Shown here piece after piece: positions 37,302 through 47,263 of a DNA stretch of 64,000 bases. Under the pieces are notes generated by a model, which searched no databases, was not told the DNA's origin, and saw nothing but the letters and a program-made list of their open reading frames with translations. Where the stretch lies: contig USRT01000007.1 in NCBI GenBank assembly GCA_900557195.1, positions 1 through 64,000 on the forward strand. Direction: 5' to 3'. The position numbers and the translations under genes were made by a program. The stretch comes from an uncultured Clostridium sp. Lineage in GTDB: Bacteria; Bacillota; Clostridia; TANB77; CAG-508. Numbering within the stretch: position 1 is the first letter of the stretch; every line of letters begins with the position of its first letter.

Positions 37302-38003
37302 ATGCTAGAATTAAAAAACATTACCTTTTCAAGGGATAACAAAAAAATATTAGATGATATAAATTTAAACTTAGATAATAATAAATTTATAGCCATAACA
37401 GGACCAAACGGTTCTGGAAAATCTACACTTGCCAAAATTATTATGGGAATAGAAAATCCAGATTCAGGTAAGATTATATTTAATGGTAAAGATATAACAA
37501 ATTTGGAAATTTCACAAAGAGCCAATTTAGGAATTGGATTTGCTTTTCAACAACCTGTTCGTTTCAAAGGTCTTACAGTAAAAGATTTAATTGAACTTTC
37601 TGCAGGTACTTCTTTAAAATTTAGTGATACTTGTAATTATTTATCTGATGTTGGACTATGTGCCAAAGAATACGTTAATAGACCAGTAGATTCTAAATTA
37701 TCAGGTGGAGAATTAAAAAGAATTGAAATTGCAATGCTTGCAGCCAAAAACTCTAACCTAACAATTTTTGACGAACCCGAAGCAGGAATAGACTTATGGA
37801 GTTTTAATCATCTAATAGGTATTTTTGAAAAAATGAAAAATATAAAAGATAATACAATTCTTGTAATTTCACATCAAGAAAGAATTTTAAACATAGCAGA
37901 TGAAATAATTCTGTTAAAAGATGGAAAAATTGTAGAATCTAACCAAAATTTAGAAGATATATTATCAGAAAACTCAAGTTCTTGCAGAAAAACAATTCAT
38001 TAA
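37302..38003 (+). CDS. sufC: SufC-like Fe-S assembly ATPase
   Basis: This 233-residue ABC ATPase powers a SUF-type iron-sulfur scaffold. I chose the ATG at 37302 because AGGAGG lies 5 nt upstream; the longer frame has no ribosome site. Motifs are Walker A GPNGSGKST, the Q-loop FAFQQPVRFKG, the signature KLSGGELKR and Walker B LTIFDEPEAGIDLW, whose DEPEAG form is typical of SufC. The partner sufB-like gene starts 162 bp downstream. There is no sufS, sufU or second SufB/D gene, so this looks like the minimal two-gene (SmsCB-type) SUF module described in Clostridia and archaea. Confidence 0.88.
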   Translation: MLELKNITFSRDNKKILDDINLNLDNNKFIAITGPNGSGKSTLAKIIMGIENPDSGKIIFNGKDITNLEISQRANLGIGFAFQQPVRFKGLTVKDLIELSAGTSLKFSDTCNYLSDVGLCAKEYVNRPVDSKLSGGELKRIEIAMLAAKNSNLTIFDEPEAGIDLWSFNHLIGIFEKMKNIKDNTILVISHQERILNIADEIILLKDGKIVESNQNLEDILSENSSSCRKTIH

Positions 38004-38165
38004 AATTTAATAAATACAAGAAAGTGGGGTTTCCCCTTTTCCTTTATTATACTTAAATAATAAACATTCATTTTGTAGGACACCTTCCTACTTATATATA
38101 TACAGAATTTGCAATATTTTCGTAGTCTTGCAGATTCAGAAAAAAATACTTTTAAGGAGATTTAA

Positions 38166-39084
38166 ATGGACAAGATAGAAAAAAATTTATTAAAAGAAAT
38201 AGCAAATATTGAATCTATTCCCTCTGGAGCATATAATATTCGAAAAGATGGTAATAGTATTTCAAGAAATACCACTGCCAATATTGATATAGTACCAAAA
38301 AAAGACAAACCAGGTATCGATATTATAATAAAAGAAAATACTAAAGGTGAAAGTGTACACATCCCTGTTATTTTAACTAAAAGTGGTTTAAAAGATATGG
38401 TATATAATGATTTTTATATTGGAAAAAATGCTGATGTAGTTATTGTTGCAGGATGTCGGAATACATAATGGAGCATGTCAAACTTCCGAACATGATGGAA
38501 TACATACTTTTCATTTAGAAGAAAATTCAAAAGTAAAATATATAGAAAAACATTATGGTGAAGGCGAAGGTTCTGGAAAAAGAATATTAAATCCAGAAAC
38601 CAACATATACTTAAAAAGTGGTTCGACATTAGAAATGGAAACTGTTCAAATAAAAGGTGTTGATTCTACTATACGAACTACTAATGCATATTTAGAAGAA
38701 AACTCAACATTACTTATATCAGAAAGAATTATGACACATGCAGATCAAACGGCAAAAACTATATTTAATGTTGAATTAAACGGAAAAAACTCAAAAACAA
38801 AAGTAAGTTCTAGATCTGTTGCTAAAGATACATCATTCCAAGAATTTAGCTCTAATGTAATAGGAAATGATATATGTTTTGGTCATGTCGAATGTGATGC
38901 TATAATAATGGATAAAGCAAAAGTTACTGCAATACCTAAAATAGTTTGTAACAATGTAGATGCAAATCTAATGCATGAAGCAACAATTGGAAAAATAGCA
39001 GGTGACCAACTAATAAAACTAATGACCCTAGGTCTTAACGAAAAAGAAGCTTCTGAATACATCATCAGTGGATTCCTAAATTAA
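38166..39084 (+). CDS. sufB: SufB/SufD-like Fe-S scaffold (one CGG +1 shift)
   Basis: The rebuilt 305-residue protein is the scaffold partner of the SufC-like ATPase. The family beta-helix core is visible: VVIVAGCGIHN near residue 91, HTFHLEENSKVKYIEKHYGEGEG, LNGKNSKTKVSSRSVAKDTS near residue 200, and GHVECDAIIMDKAKVTAIP, with EATIGKI near the C-terminus. An in-frame CGGA at 38457 lies inside the first motif. Skipping its C gives Gly98 of AGCGIHN, directly after Cys97. The terminator at 39126 follows. The protein is shorter than classical SufB, as in minimal SUF systems. Confidence 0.87.
38457..38460 (+). other. CGG +1 shift site, sufB-like
   Basis: The context is TGT-C-GGA. Skipping C38457 gives Gly98 in the conserved VAGCGIHN motif. 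Confidence 0.8.
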
Positions 39085-39125
39085 TAATTCTATTTTCATA
39101 TAATTTCAAATACTCATAAATACTC

Positions 39126-39175
39126 ATTATGTGTTCTATCTGGATACGATTCCAAGTGAACACATAATTTTTTTA
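39126..39175 (+). terminator. Terminator after sufCB
   Basis: An 11-bp stem (39126-39136 with 39158-39168) is followed by seven T. Confidence 0.8.
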
Positions 39176-39556
39176 CTATTTAACCAATTCATCTCCTACC
39201 ATATCACCACTTTTATTAGGGTTTTACACCAGACTTTTTTCTTTATTATTTTTATCTTAGTGTTATTTTGAAAAACATTACTTATGCAAAACTTTATATG
39301 TTTCATAATTTTAACAATTAATTTAGCAAATCTGCATAGCTCCCACTTCCTAATTATATAGTATCACTATATATTCACATAAGCACATCTACACTTTTAA
39401 TTATCTACTTTAAAATGTAACAAAAAAATCTCAAATTATAAAGAAATCAAAAAAATTGTTTCTTTTTTCTAAGACTTATCATATAATAATTGCATAGATT
39501 ATATAAATATATTCTCTATTTTAAATATACTCTTATTTTGAAGGAGTGAAATTATT
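39176..39556. other. Intergenic region before dapA
   Basis: This AT-rich gap holds no gene. I looked for a lysine riboswitch and saw none. The dapA ribosome site GAAGGAG is at its end. Confidence 0.5.
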
Positions 39557-40443
39557 ATGAAAAAAATATTATTTAAAGGCTGTGGAACAGCTATTGCAAC
39601 ACCTTTCACAGAAAATGGTGTAAACTTTGAAGAATTTAAAAAACTAATCGAATTTCAAATTTCAGAAGGAACAGATGCAATCATAGTCTGTGGTACAACT
39701 GGAGAATCATCTACAATGACATTAGAAGAGAAAAAACAAACTATAAAATTTGCTGTAGACACTGTTTGCAAAAGGATTCCTGTAATTGCTGGAACAGGCG
39801 GTAATTGTACAAACTCTGTAATAGAACTATCTAAATATGCAGAAAGTATTGGAGTAGATGGTTTATTAATAGTTACTCCATATTACAATAAGACAACTAG
39901 CACACGGATTAATAAAACATTATGAAGCAATCGCAAATGCTACTACATTACCTATAATTTTATACAATGTACCTAGCAGAACAGGTCTAAATATATCACC
40001 TGAAACTTGTCTTGCTCTATCTAAAATAAGCAATATAGTAGCCATAAAAGAAGCAAGTGGTAATATATCTCAAGTTGCAGAAATCGCCAATTTATGCAAA
40101 AACGATTTACATATCTATTCTGGTAACGACGATCAAATTCTACCAGTACTTTCTTTAGGAGGTCTTGGAGTTATATCAGTACTTTCTAATATAGCACCAA
40201 AACAAACACATTTAATTACTCAAAACTTTTTCGATGGCAACATTCGGAGCTTCAATTTCTATGCAATTAGAAGCAATCAACTTAATAAAAGCTCTATTTA
40301 GCGAAGTAAATCCAATTCCTGTTAAATCAGCTCTAAACTTAATGGGATATAACTTTGGTAGTCCTAGATTACCATTAATAGACTTAAGTAATGAAAATCT
40401 TGAGAAATTAAAAAAAGAAATGACTAACTATGGAATATTGTAA
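39557..40443 (+). CDS. dapA: 4-hydroxy-tetrahydrodipicolinate synthase (two CGG +1 shifts)
   Basis: DapA condenses pyruvate with aspartate semialdehyde, the first step towards lysine and diaminopimelate. The rebuilt protein has 294 residues, the family norm. Motifs are the CGTTGESSTM block with the Thr pair near residue 43, VTPYYNKTT with the catalytic Tyr near residue 107, YNVPSRTG near residue 136, and the Schiff-base Lys in AIKEASGN near residue 162. In-frame CGGA at 39905 and 40245 must each lose their C. This gives Gly117 in the expected GLIKHYEAIA segment, and Gly230 before the EAINLIKALFSEVNPIPVK segment. The gene leads the dapA-HD-dapB cluster. Confidence 0.93.
39905..39908 (+). other. 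CGG +1 shift site, dapA site 1
   Basis: The context is ACA-C-GGA. Skipping C39905 gives Gly117 at the position where DapA proteins have Gly before LIKHY. Confidence 0.85.
40245..40248 (+). other. CGG +1 shift site, dapA site 2
   Basis: The context is ATT-C-GGA. Skipping C40245 gives Gly230 and restores the C-terminal helices. Confidence 0.8.
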
Positions 40444-40507
40444 AGTGCCGTAGCTAGTGTTATAATAAAAGTATATTAACATATATATTAGCTAAAGAGA
40501 GGTTATT

Positions 40508-41039
40508 ATGAAAAATTTATTAACAAAAGATATAGATGAATTTAATATGATTATATATGATTTAGCAAATCACCCTACTGTTCAAAAAATGAAACTTTTT
40601 AAACAACATTATGATACTAACTGTTTTGAACATTGTCATGCTGTAGCGCTTTATAGCTATTTAATTTGCAAAAAATTTAAACTGGATTATACCTCTGCTG
40701 CCCGTGCACGGTATGCTTCATGACCTGTTTTTATACGATTGGAGAGTTAAACAACCAGACAGAAAAAGATTTCACGGATTTAGGCATCCACGTATTGCAT
40801 TAAACAATTCTTTAAAAATATTCTTTTTAAATGAAAAAGAGCAAGATATTATACTAAAACATATGTGGCCAATTACTATAATTCCACCTAAATACGTAGA
40901 AGGTTATGTAATATCTTCTGTTGATAAATATTGTGCTATTAAAGAATCATATGACCACTATCTTGAATACTTTAGTAAAAAGAAAACTTTTAGATATGCA
41001 TATATATTTTTGTGTTTGCTATTTTTTAGAATTATTTAA
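40508..41039 (+). CDS. HD-domain phosphohydrolase (one CGG +1 shift)
   Basis: The rebuilt 176-residue protein belongs to the HD metal-dependent phosphohydrolase superfamily. The metal ligands are the first His in FEHCHAVALYSY near residue 38, the HD pair in AGMLHDLFLYD near residue 71, and the distal Asp in ISSVDKYCAI. The substrate is unknown. The in-frame CGGT at 40709 lies just before the HD pair. Skipping its C gives Gly68 of GMLHD, so the catalytic centre exists only after the shift. It sits between dapA and dapB but no link to lysine synthesis is known. Confidence 0.82.
40709..40712 (+). other. CGG +1 shift site, HD-domain gene
   Basis: The context is GCA-C-GGT. Skipping C40709 gives Gly68, immediately followed by MLHD. 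Confidence 0.8.
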
Positions 41040-41233
41040 AATAGATATTTTTTGTTACAATTTAAGACTGCTTATATATGACTATTATAGAATATATTAC
41101 AAAATTAGTTTAAGTCTTAATTGTGAATATTGATTTATTATAGTTCTTAGTTATATTATATTTTCCATTTTCTTATCGATAAATATTTTATTAACTAAGA
41201 ACCTTTATTATTATAATTTATGGAGGATATAAA

Positions 41234-41990
41234 ATGATAAATGTACTTATTAATGGATGTAATGGAAAAATGGGACAAGAAGTTGCAAAATTAGTAGATG
41301 TTCATGAGAACATGGTTTTAGCCTGTGGCTTTGATAGAGAAAATACTGGACTTTTTACTTTTCCTGTTTTTACAGATATTAATAATATAACTGTAAAACC
41401 TGATGTAATAATTGATTTTTCTATACCTAAAGCTACTCTTAAAATTTTAGAATATGCAAAAAAAGAACATATACCAGTTGTTGTTGCTACTACTGGTTTT
41501 ACTGAAGAAGAGCTATCTTTAATAAATGACTTTTCTAAAAGTATTCCTATTTTTAAATCTTCTAATATGTCTTATGATATAAATTTAATGGCAAAAGTTT
41601 TAACAATTATTGCTCCTGTTTTAAAGAATACTGATATAGAAATTATAGAAACACATCATAATAGAAAAATAGATAGTCCAAGTCGGAACAGCCCTACTTC
41701 TTGCAGATAAAATAAATGAAAGTTTAGGAAATACCTTAAAATATGAGTTTAATCGTCATAATAAACATGAAAAAAGAGAAAAAAATGAAATTGGCTTTTC
41801 TTCTATTAGAGGCGGTAATATTGTTGGAGAACATATCGTTCAATTTTATGGAGAAAACGAAACATTTGAAATAAAACATACATCCTATTCTAGATCTGTA
41901 TTTGCAGAAGGAGCTTTAAAAGCTGCTGAATTTATTGTTGGTAAAGAAAACGGATTATATAATATGGATGATATAATAGATAAAAATTAA
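41234..41990 (+). CDS. dapB: 4-hydroxy-tetrahydrodipicolinate reductase (one CGG +1 shift)
   Basis: DapB reduces the DapA product with NAD(P)H. The rebuilt protein has 251 residues. The N-terminal nucleotide-binding motif is GCNGKMGQEV, followed by VVATTGFTEEE and SSNMSYDINLM. The substrate motif HHNRKIDSPSGTALLLAD is complete only if the C of in-frame CGGA at 41684 is skipped, giving Gly151 of the SGTA signature. The C-terminal half (IGFSSIRGGNIVGEH and SRSVFAEGALKAAEF) is in the shifted frame. GGAGG precedes the ATG. Confidence 0.93.
41684..41687 (+). other. CGG +1 shift site, dapB
   Basis: The context is AGT-C-GGA. Skipping C41684 gives Gly151 in the invariant SPSGTA motif of DapB. Confidence 0.88.
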
Positions 41991-42065
41991 ATATATCACA
42001 TCCTAATTACCTATTTTTAAGGTAGAACTATTACAATATAAACTCTATAATTAAAATTTTAGAGT

Positions 42066-42104
42066 AGTCCATGTGTGTATTTATATATACACATGGACGG
42101 ACTA
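42066..42104. terminator. Hairpin between dapB and the DUF4363 gene
   Basis: AGTCCATGTGTGTAT pairs with ATACACATGGAC(GG)ACT. No strong T run follows on either side, so termination is plausible but not certain. Confidence 0.45.
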
Positions 42105-42147
42105 AATTTGTAACAACAATTTACAACTTCATCCTAATTTATAACAC

Positions 42148-42534
42148 CTAAAATATATTACTTAAAGTTACCGTCTCTTTATCTTTTACATGCTCCAATA
42201 AAAAATAACATCTGTCCAAATTTTCTCTCCCTTGTTCATAATCCTCCATCACTATATTACTATTTAAAGCCATAAGCTCTGACTCAATTTTCTCAAGCTC
42301 ATCATGTTCTAAATAATATGCTAAATTATCATTTCGTTCTTCCCACTCTTCATTTAATTTCTTAACTTTCTCTTGTATTATTTTAGCTTCTTTATTATTT
42401 TCCAAATCATCTCTAATTTCATCCAAAGATTCCTGTATAATCTTTGCAGTACTTTCTGTATAATTTTGTGTAATTATATTTAGACCAAATATAAAAATAA
42501 CAATTAGAACAATAATTATTATTTCTTTATACAT
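42148..42534 (-). CDS. DUF4363 family membrane-anchored protein
   Basis: This 128-residue protein has one N-terminal transmembrane helix (residues 5-22) and a long charged helical part (residues 30-125). Length and pattern fit DUF4363, and its place directly after a DUF421 (YetF) gene is the usual context. The two are 3 bp apart and clearly one operon. Function unknown. Confidence 0.75.
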   Translation of the reverse strand: MYKEIIIIVLIVIFIFGLNIITQNYTESTAKIIQESLDEIRDDLENNKEAKIIQEKVKKLNEEWEERNDNLAYYLEHDELEKIESELMALNSNIVMEDYEQGRENLDRCYFLLEHVKDKETVTLSNIF

Positions 42535-42537
42535 ATT

Positions 42538-43218
42538 TTACTTTCCTTCCTCTTCTTTTTTTTGACAGAAAATTTGTGATTTTCCATCTAATGTTACTAT
42601 TAATGCATCTTCTGGCTTCATGCCAAACTTTTCGACTTGTTTTCTCAACCAAATCTCATTTTTTCCTATTTTGTTTAAATTATCTTTCATTATAACTCCA
42701 TCTATAACTAAATCATATGGAATTCCTTCATAGTCTGGCATGATGTTAAAATCTTCTGGTATAGAATTTCTTTTATTAGGCTTTTGTATTACTGTTACTT
42801 CTCCATTAGTCTCTAAAATAGCATACTCCACATCCCCAATATTTACTATACCATTTCCTCTAAGTCTTTCTTGCAATTCGTTAATAGTAAAACGTTCCTT
42901 TTTTAGTACTTTCTCATCTATTTTTCCTCTATATATAAGCATTGATGGTTTGCCACAAATTAGTCCTCTTAGCTTTATGCTTTTTAGATTTATAATTGAT
43001 ATTAGTAAATGCATTAATAACAATCCAAGTATTGGAATAATTCCCTTTGAAATTGGAATACCAATTTCTGTCATCGGTATAGATGCTAAATCTGCAATCA
43101 TAATTGCAATAGCAAGCTCAAATGGTTGCAATTGACCAATCTCCCTTTTCCCCATTAATCTCATTACTACTAAAACAAGTATGTATAAAACAATTGCTCT
43201 TATAAAAGTAATTAACAT
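42538..43218 (-). CDS. DUF421/YetF family membrane protein
   Basis: This 226-residue protein has three membrane segments in the first 80 residues. They are followed by the family's soluble domain with VMRLMGKREIGQLQPFELAIAIMIADLAS near the N-terminus and GKPSMLIYRGKIDEKVL near residue 90. IVNIGDVEYAILETNGEVTVI follows near residue 125. YetF-type proteins are linked to the spore or cell membrane in Bacillus, but their role is not known. It forms an operon with the DUF4363 gene. Confidence 0.9.
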   Translation of the reverse strand: MLITFIRAIVLYILVLVVMRLMGKREIGQLQPFELAIAIMIADLASIPMTEIGIPISKGIIPILGLLLMHLLISIINLKSIKLRGLICGKPSMLIYRGKIDEKVLKKERFTINELQERLRGNGIVNIGDVEYAILETNGEVTVIQKPNKRNSIPEDFNIMPDYEGIPYDLVIDGVIMKDNLNKIGKNEIWLRKQVEKFGMKPEDALIVTLDGKSQIFCQKKEEEGK

Positions 43219-43480
43219 TTTCTATTTTCCCCTTTATTTCATTTGTTTTTAATTATTGTTCAGACTTCTTTATATATTATTTTATAATTGTCATATTTTG
43301 CTTAATTCTTAATGCAAATTTTTTATAAAAGTCTTAACATGAACATTGCTATTATTTTTCCAAATACTAATAAAATTATACACATATTTTTGAATAAAAC
43401 TTTATTTTTTGTAAATAATAAAATTATAAAACCATATAAATTTTTTAAATTTGATATTTTATCACAAGGAGGTTTTATCT

Positions 43481-43858
43481 ATGTCAGATAATGGAGTAAA
43501 TAGCCAATCACAAAATACTACTAGTACTGTTTGGCAAATAGTAGGTAGATTAGTAACAGCAGCCATTGTACTTGCAATTACTGCATTTTTCACTCCTGGA
43601 TTTAGTATAAGTAACTTTTGGGCACTAGCAGCAGCAGCCATTGTGCTTACTATAATAGATTATTTAATAGTAAAATTCACTGGTCTTCATGCAAGTGCTT
43701 TTGGTAAGGGATTTGTTGGTTTTGTCCTTTCCGCAGTAGTTTTATATGTTACTCAATATTTCGTTGCAGGTTATACTATTTCTTGGATAGCAGCAATTAT
43801 TGGTGCTATAGTTTATGGTGTAGTTGATTACTTTTTACCTGGTGAACAGTCAATGTAG
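43481..43858 (+). CDS. Small four-helix membrane protein (phage-holin-like family)
   Basis: This 125-residue protein has four hydrophobic helices, with an internal duplication of two helices (VTAAIVLAITAFFTPGFSI and VLSAVVLYVTQYFVAGYTI). This is the pattern of the chromosomal phage-holin family (PF04020-type). The ATG at 43481 follows AAGGAGG. No other phage gene is nearby, so it is a stand-alone chromosomal gene and not evidence of a prophage. Confidence 0.65.
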   Translation: MSDNGVNSQSQNTTSTVWQIVGRLVTAAIVLAITAFFTPGFSISNFWALAAAAIVLTIIDYLIVKFTGLHASAFGKGFVGFVLSAVVLYVTQYFVAGYTISWIAAIIGAIVYGVVDYFLPGEQSM

Positions 43859-43871
43859 CTTTTTAGTAAAA

Positions 43872-43921
43872 AAAAGGAATGTATTTGTTTTCAAATATCT
43901 TGAAAATAAATACATTCTTTT
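43872..43921. terminator. Bidirectional terminator
   Basis: A long stem (AAAGGAATGTATTTGTTTTCAA region with its near-complement) lies between the holin-like gene and the convergent UDP-sugar pyrophosphorylase gene. T-rich sequence follows. Confidence 0.75.
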
Positions 43922-43931
43922 CTTTTTTATA

Positions 43932-45170
43932 TTAATTTTGTGATTTTATAAAATCTGTATAAAGTTTACATGCTGTTTCTGGACTATCTTGCCCTTCTGC
44001 ATTTTTTATTGGCGCAAACTCTTCTTCTCTTTTTACTCTTAATATACTCATATCTTCATATTCTTCAAAAGCATCGAAAATAAATGCTTCAAATTTATAT
44101 GCATTTGGTTTATCTACTTCTATAAAATTGTCATTATTATCTAAATAATTTGCCTTTTTAAATGCTACATGATATGGCAATTTTTTATTTGATAATTCAT
44201 CTAGTGCTTCTATTGAATATAAATGGCTTAATATATTAACTTCTCCAAAAACAAGTTCACCATTTTCGTCTTTTTTACAAGCCATATCTTCTGGAAGTTC
44301 TGTGTATTCTATAACTTTTGGTTTTCCTTCTATTTTGCAAAATACTCCTACTTTTTCTTTAGGATTTGTTTTTACAACAGATTTAGAAGATATTTTATTA
44401 TTTTCCTTTATAGTAAGACCTGTTAGCACTGGATCAACAATCTTTAATAAAATATTATCTACACCACCAACAAAAATCCACTTTACATTATTTTTCTTCA
44501 TATCTTCTATAATTCCATCTTTTTTCATAGACTGGTAGATGCTTCCATTTCCATCTGATGCTTCCTTTATTAAATGATTTTTATCGATTATTAACTCCCC
44601 ATTTGTATCTATAAGAGGAAGATTTCCCTGTACAAAGAATTTTACTTTTTCCTTTTGATAACCAAAGTAATTATTTTCTTCTAAAAATTCTACTGTTTGC
44701 TGTTTATTTTCGCTACTTGTCATTACATACCAAGGTATAATTACATTATATTTATTATTAGCTTTTTTAAGAGATTCTACTATTATTTGAAATAAATATT
44801 TTTCTTCTCCATTCACAGTTATCTTAAAAGATCCTTTTGGTCCAATATGTCCAAGTCTTGTTCCTTGACCTCCTGCCATTGTTACAACAGCATACCCTCC
44901 ATTTTTTATCACTTCTTCACCTGTTCTAGTATATTCTTCTAAATCTTCATCTAATAATTTTGATTTGTCTACATAATTAATATGTTCTATTTTACTTGCA
45001 TCTATGTACTTAGTTTCTTTTACTTTATCATATAATTCCATGATTTGTTCAAAATTAACTTGGTTAATCTGTTTAATTAATTCTGTTTTATCTTCTAATC
45101 TATTTAATAAATTAATTAAATTTGTTTGATTAAATTTTTCTAGTTTTTGTATTACATCTTCATTATTCAT
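43932..45170 (-). CDS. UDP-sugar pyrophosphorylase (UDPGP family)
   Basis: This 412-residue nucleotidyltransferase of the eukaryote-like UDPGP/UAP1 family should join UTP with a hexose (or GlcNAc) 1-phosphate. The nucleotide loop MAGGQGTRLGHIGPKGSF is near residue 99. The substrate motifs IPWYVMTS near 145, GNLPLID near 175 and FVGGVDNILLKIVDP near 225 follow. EVNILSHLYS near 290 is the later conserved block. The ATG at 45170 is chosen for ribosome-site spacing. The exact sugar cannot be read from the sequence. Confidence 0.88.
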   Translation of the reverse strand: MNNEDVIQKLEKFNQTNLINLLNRLEDKTELIKQINQVNFEQIMELYDKVKETKYIDASKIEHINYVDKSKLLDEDLEEYTRTGEEVIKNGGYAVVTMAGGQGTRLGHIGPKGSFKITVNGEEKYLFQIIVESLKKANNKYNVIIPWYVMTSSENKQQTVEFLEENNYFGYQKEKVKFFVQGNLPLIDTNGELIIDKNHLIKEASDGNGSIYQSMKKDGIIEDMKKNNVKWIFVGGVDNILLKIVDPVLTGLTIKENNKISSKSVVKTNPKEKVGVFCKIEGKPKVIEYTELPEDMACKKDENGELVFGEVNILSHLYSIEALDELSNKKLPYHVAFKKANYLDNNDNFIEVDKPNAYKFEAFIFDAFEEYEDMSILRVKREEEFAPIKNAEGQDSPETACKLYTDFIKSQN

Positions 45171-45558
45171 GTTTACCATCCTTTTCTACTGTATTATATG
45201 CATCTTTTATTCAAGCTGTTTCATTGTATCAAATTTTTTTATTATTTGCAAGTTGTCTTTTTTAATCTTAAACTTTATTATCGTTACTTAAAATGAACAT
45301 ATAAAATTCATGAACTATTTTTTCTAACCAATTAAATTTTTATTTATCCTTTGTTATAATTTTTCAAACACTATAATTCATTTCTTTGTATTGAAATTTC
45401 TTTATTTTTCAATATTAAAGCAAAAAATTTATGTAAGCAATTTTTATTTTGCCCACATAAATTTTACACTAATAATTCCCCATTATAACTAATTAGTACC
45501 CCATATCAAGATATAAGTATTAATTAGTTCGGCTGTTATATTTCGATTAGTTTAATTA

Positions 45559-45749
45559 TTATTTTATTCCTTTGTATTCTTTGTTTTTATTATAAATTAC
45601 TACTGCAATTACGCCTGTTATTGCAATTACTACAACTATAGTTAAATATTTACACCAGTTTGTGGTAGTTTTGTTTCTTGTGTCATTGTTGTGTCTTCAG
45701 TAGTCTTAGTTATTATATTTGATACTTTAACTTCGACATATTTCAGTTT
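45559..45749 (-). pseudogene. Decayed sortase-anchored protein (C-terminal remnant)
   Basis: On the minus strand a reading frame carries TTEDTTMTQETKLPQTGVN, a sortase signal. It then breaks, and a hydrophobic helix continues in another frame, ending KNKEYKGIK. The break has no CGG and the upstream part is full of stops, so this is ordinary decay. The tail resembles that of the intact gene at 45916. Confidence 0.75.
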
Positions 45750-45915
45750 ATTAAGTTAGTTATTTACTGGTTTTTTTACTCCTTAATTTACTATCTAAAA
45801 TTTTATTTTTTCTTTTTCATTTTTGCAAGCATTTAGGATTGTTTTAGTACTCATTTTGTAAAAAAAGAAGATATAAAATGAATCTCTTTATATCTTCTTT
45901 TTAACTCTAAATATT

Positions 45916-47007
45916 TTATATTCCTTTATATTTTCTATATCTAATTATTCCTATAACTCCAGCTAATACTACAACTCCTGTTACTGCAAATATTACATAA
46001 CTTTCTCCTGTTTGTGGTATTTTTTTACTTGGTGTTACTGTTTCGTCTTTTCCATCCTCCTTGCCATCATCTGTTGGTACTTGTTGCTCTGTTGATGGAG
46101 TTTGCTCTTGTGATTTCTGTTCTGTTGACGGAGTTTGCTCTTGTGGTTTTTGTTCTGTTGGCTCTTGTTTTTCATCTTCATTTGGTTTATAATCAGCTGA
46201 TAAATTATCATATACCCATGCTCCATAAACTACTTTATTTCCATCCTTTTGTAACTTTAGCCATAATACATATAAACCATCATTTGTTGGCATTGAACCT
46301 TTATAAATATTACCCTCTCCAAAATAGTTATCATAATCTAAAACCTTCCAGCCATTGCTTGGTATATCTGCATCTTTTAGTGAATCTAATACATCATCTG
46401 AGCTTTTACTTGTTTGATATTTTTCAATTATTTTATTATCAGTTACTTTTTCAAATACATAGCTTGTATTCTCTAATTCAAAATTATACAATATATAGCG
46501 TTGTCCAGATTCACCTATTTTTACTCCACCATTATATCTTGTAGCTGTACTTTCAACTAATTTTATACTAGTCGCATATTTAAATGGAAGTTTTAAATCT
46601 AATTTTTGTTTTTCTAATATATAATTTTCTGAATTTTTTTCTTTAATAAACAAATATGCTGTATTCGTTTGTCTTATTAAGTATTCTTTTTCTTTATCAT
46701 CTGTATAATAAGATTTGTCATCTACTACTATTTCAGATTGTTTTTTACTATAATCCATAGATAAATCTTTAAATACAGCATTTGATGGCACCCCTTCTGT
46801 TTTAGATAATGTATATTCGTAACTTTTTCCTGATTCAAAATTCAATCCTTCTACTATAAAAGTTATTGCTCCACTTGTTGTTTCTACTTTTTTTGTCACT
46901 GTTACTTCTTCATTTGTTTCTACTGCTAAACATTGACCTCCAAATACTAATACCATAACTATTGCCATTAACACTAATAGTGTTTTTTTACTTTTGTTCC
47001 CTTTCAT
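45916..47007 (-). CDS. Sortase-anchored surface protein
   Basis: This 363-residue protein starts at the ATG at 47007, behind AGGAGG. It has a signal peptide (residues about 7-28), an extracellular region I do not recognise (residues 30-285), a Pro/Gln/Glu-rich linker with repeated QEQTPSTEQ units (residues 285-330) and the sorting signal KIPQTGES with a hydrophobic helix and RYRKYKGI tail. It is probably a cell-wall protein. A TTACAA-type element upstream resembles the promoters of the two LRR genes. A related remnant lies just downstream. Confidence 0.8.
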   Translation of the reverse strand: MKGNKSKKTLLVLMAIVMVLVFGGQCLAVETNEEVTVTKKVETTSGAITFIVEGLNFESGKSYEYTLSKTEGVPSNAVFKDLSMDYSKKQSEIVVDDKSYYTDDKEKEYLIRQTNTAYLFIKEKNSENYILEKQKLDLKLPFKYATSIKLVESTATRYNGGVKIGESGQRYILYNFELENTSYVFEKVTDNKIIEKYQTSKSSDDVLDSLKDADIPSNGWKVLDYDNYFGEGNIYKGSMPTNDGLYVLWLKLQKDGNKVVYGAWVYDNLSADYKPNEDEKQEPTEQKPQEQTPSTEQKSQEQTPSTEQQVPTDDGKEDGKDETVTPSKKIPQTGESYVIFAVTGVVVLAGVIGIIRYRKYKGI

Positions 47008-47263
47008 TTTATTTTTTTCCTCCTTTTGTGATTTTTTATATTTCAAATTTTATTTTTTCTTCATTATTTTTTCAATACTTATGACTCTTTTCTCTTATCA
47101 TTTTGTAATATGAAAATCTACTCATTTATATATTACTTTTATTTCTCTAGTTCGATTTAATATAGTTCAAAACATTATGTAAATTGTTGACGTATTTTTC
47201 CATTTGTGGTATAATAAGTTAGTATTAAATAAAAAAGATATCTTTTAAGGAGGAAAATAAAAT

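Noticed and set aside
39085..39556. Lysine riboswitch upstream of dapA
   Set aside because: I looked for the conserved core in the 470-bp gap and found only the sufCB terminator and AT-rich sequence.
43481..43858. Prophage, because of a holin-like protein
   Set aside because: The protein belongs to a family common on chromosomes, and no phage genes or attachment sites are nearby.
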